Positions 6,157-6,705 of a DNA stretch of 6,705 nt are shown piece by piece. This DNA comes from Puniceicoccales bacterium (lineage in GTDB: Bacteria; Verrucomicrobiota; Verrucomicrobiia; Opitutales; UBA953), in NCBI GenBank assembly GCA_031289285.1, contig JAITPT010000170.1, forward strand, positions 1 through 6,705, read 5' to 3'. The notes below the pieces were generated by a model. The model worked only from the letters and a program-made list of their open reading frames with translations, searched no databases and was not told the DNA's origin. A program made the position numbers and the translations under genes. Each line of letters begins with the position of its first letter. Position 1 is the stretch's first letter.

Positions 6157-6585
6157 TCAACGCACGACGCCCTTGCGGAGAATGATGTTGGCGAAGCCGG
6201 CGGTCTCGCCCGTGGCGACAACGGCAAAGGCTCCGGCGGCGCGGGCGTAAAACTCCGGCTTGGGCAAAATCTCAAAACGCTTGCTGCCGTCAGGCCACTT
6301 GGCGAGCGCCTCGCGATATTTTTCCCAGACGGGCGGCTCGTCCTTCAACCGGATGCGGTAATCCATAAGCACCGCCGTGTAATCCTCGGCGTAGTCCAGC
6401 GGGAAAAGCGGCAGCACGGCGTCAAGCAGTTCGGCGATACCGTGGCCGTCGGCACGGATAAGCCGCTGCGAGTGGGATGCGGCGGGGAAGTTAGAGTCGC
6501 CAAAAACGACCTCGTCCGTGTGCCCCATTTCCATGAGCGTTTTGATGAGTTCGGGCGAAACAAGCCTTGAGATACCTTTGAGCAT
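6157..6585 (-). CDS. fucU: L-fucose mutarotase (RbsD/FucU family)
   Basis: FucU interconverts the alpha and beta anomers of L-fucose, speeding entry into fucose catabolism; it acts in the cytoplasm as a multimer. The 142-residue product starts MLKGISRLVSPELIKTLMEMGH and follows FucU closely: His22 in MGHTDEVVFGDSNFPA (20-35) is the conserved active-site-type histidine, then IRADG, LLDAVLPLFPLD, an EFYARA segment and the C-terminal VVATGETAGFANIILRKGVV. The MLK-ISPLISPELLK-type start and IRADG favour FucU over RbsD (ribose pyranase). ATG 6585 is chosen because it matches the family N-terminus; the frame extends 12 codons to 6621, but that part only encodes a 9-bp tandem repeat (RGVRGV). No fucose isomerase, kinase or transporter is visible here. 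It may share a transcript with rny, 72 bp downstream. Confidence 0.93.
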   Translation of the reverse strand: MLKGISRLVSPELIKTLMEMGHTDEVVFGDSNFPAASHSQRLIRADGHGIAELLDAVLPLFPLDYAEDYTAVLMDYRIRLKDEPPVWEKYREALAKWPDGSKRFEILPKPEFYARAAGAFAVVATGETAGFANIILRKGVVR

Positions 6586-6600
6586 GGCGGCGAGTCTGCG

Positions 6601-6618
6601 CACACCGCGCACACCGCG
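6601..6618 (+). repeat. 9-bp tandem repeat upstream of fucU
   Basis: CACACCGCG occurs twice in tandem (6601-6609 and 6610-6618). On the minus strand this is CGCGGTGTG twice, 16-33 bases ahead of the fucU ATG, in the presumed 5' untranslated region. No function is assigned. Confidence 0.7.
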
Positions 6619-6656
6619 CAAACAGGAAAAAAATTGCCCCGTGGCGCCCGCGCCCG

Positions 6657-6705
6657 CCCCCCCCCCCCCCCGCCGGCGCGCCCGACACAGCCCGCCCCCC
6701 CCCCC
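6657..6705. repeat. Poly-C tracts (15 and 11 bases) in a GC-extreme stretch
   Basis: There is an uninterrupted run of 15 C at 6657-6671, then CGCC/GGCG-rich sequence, then a run of 11 C from 6695 to the last base. As poly-G on the minus strand, the first run lies about 72 bases upstream of the fucU start. Such tracts are prone to slippage in cells and to sequencing or assembly error; the window ending inside the second run hints at a contig break. Confidence 0.8.

Overview
The window is a bacterial chromosomal segment of high GC content (genes GC-rich, one repeat array clearly AT-rich). RNase Y, a divergent adenylosuccinate synthetase, a secreted sugar-binding beta-propeller protein, an L-fucose mutarotase and a REP-associated transposase would fit a Verrucomicrobiota/PVC-type bacterium. 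That placement is an impression from gene content, codon style and the lack of clear Shine-Dalgarno sites, and was not tested.

Layout from left to right. (i) 2-520 (+): the C-terminal part of a REP-associated tyrosine transposase (RAYT), cut by the window edge. (ii) 521-976: no convincing gene. It holds two identical 24-bp copies of a motif (core AAAAGTGACTGTCCCTTTT) and a 14-bp repeat of the transposase 3' end. (iii) 977-2107 (+): an apparently exported five-bladed beta-propeller protein of the GH43/GH32/GH130 type. (iv) 2227-3762 (+): a long, divergent adenylosuccinate synthetase (PurA family). (v) 3763-4560: a 798-bp intergenic region between convergent genes. It is dominated by a tandem array of about 143-bp units with eight copies of the same motif, here in the opposite orientation (AAAAGGGACAGRCACTTTT). 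(vi) 4561-6084 (-): RNase Y. (vii) 6157-6585 (-): L-fucose mutarotase FucU. (viii) 6586-6705: a GC-extreme stretch with runs of 15 and 11 cytosines, the second at the window end.

The genes are mainly housekeeping (purine synthesis, RNA decay) and sugar handling (mutarotase, possible glycosidase). They do not form one obvious pathway. rny and fucU face the same way with a 72-bp gap and may be co-transcribed. The most interesting structure is the short motif, present ten times in the window: twice just downstream of a RAYT gene and eight times in a tandem array about 3 kb away. This pattern suggests a REP-like element family linked to the transposase, later amplified by tandem duplication.
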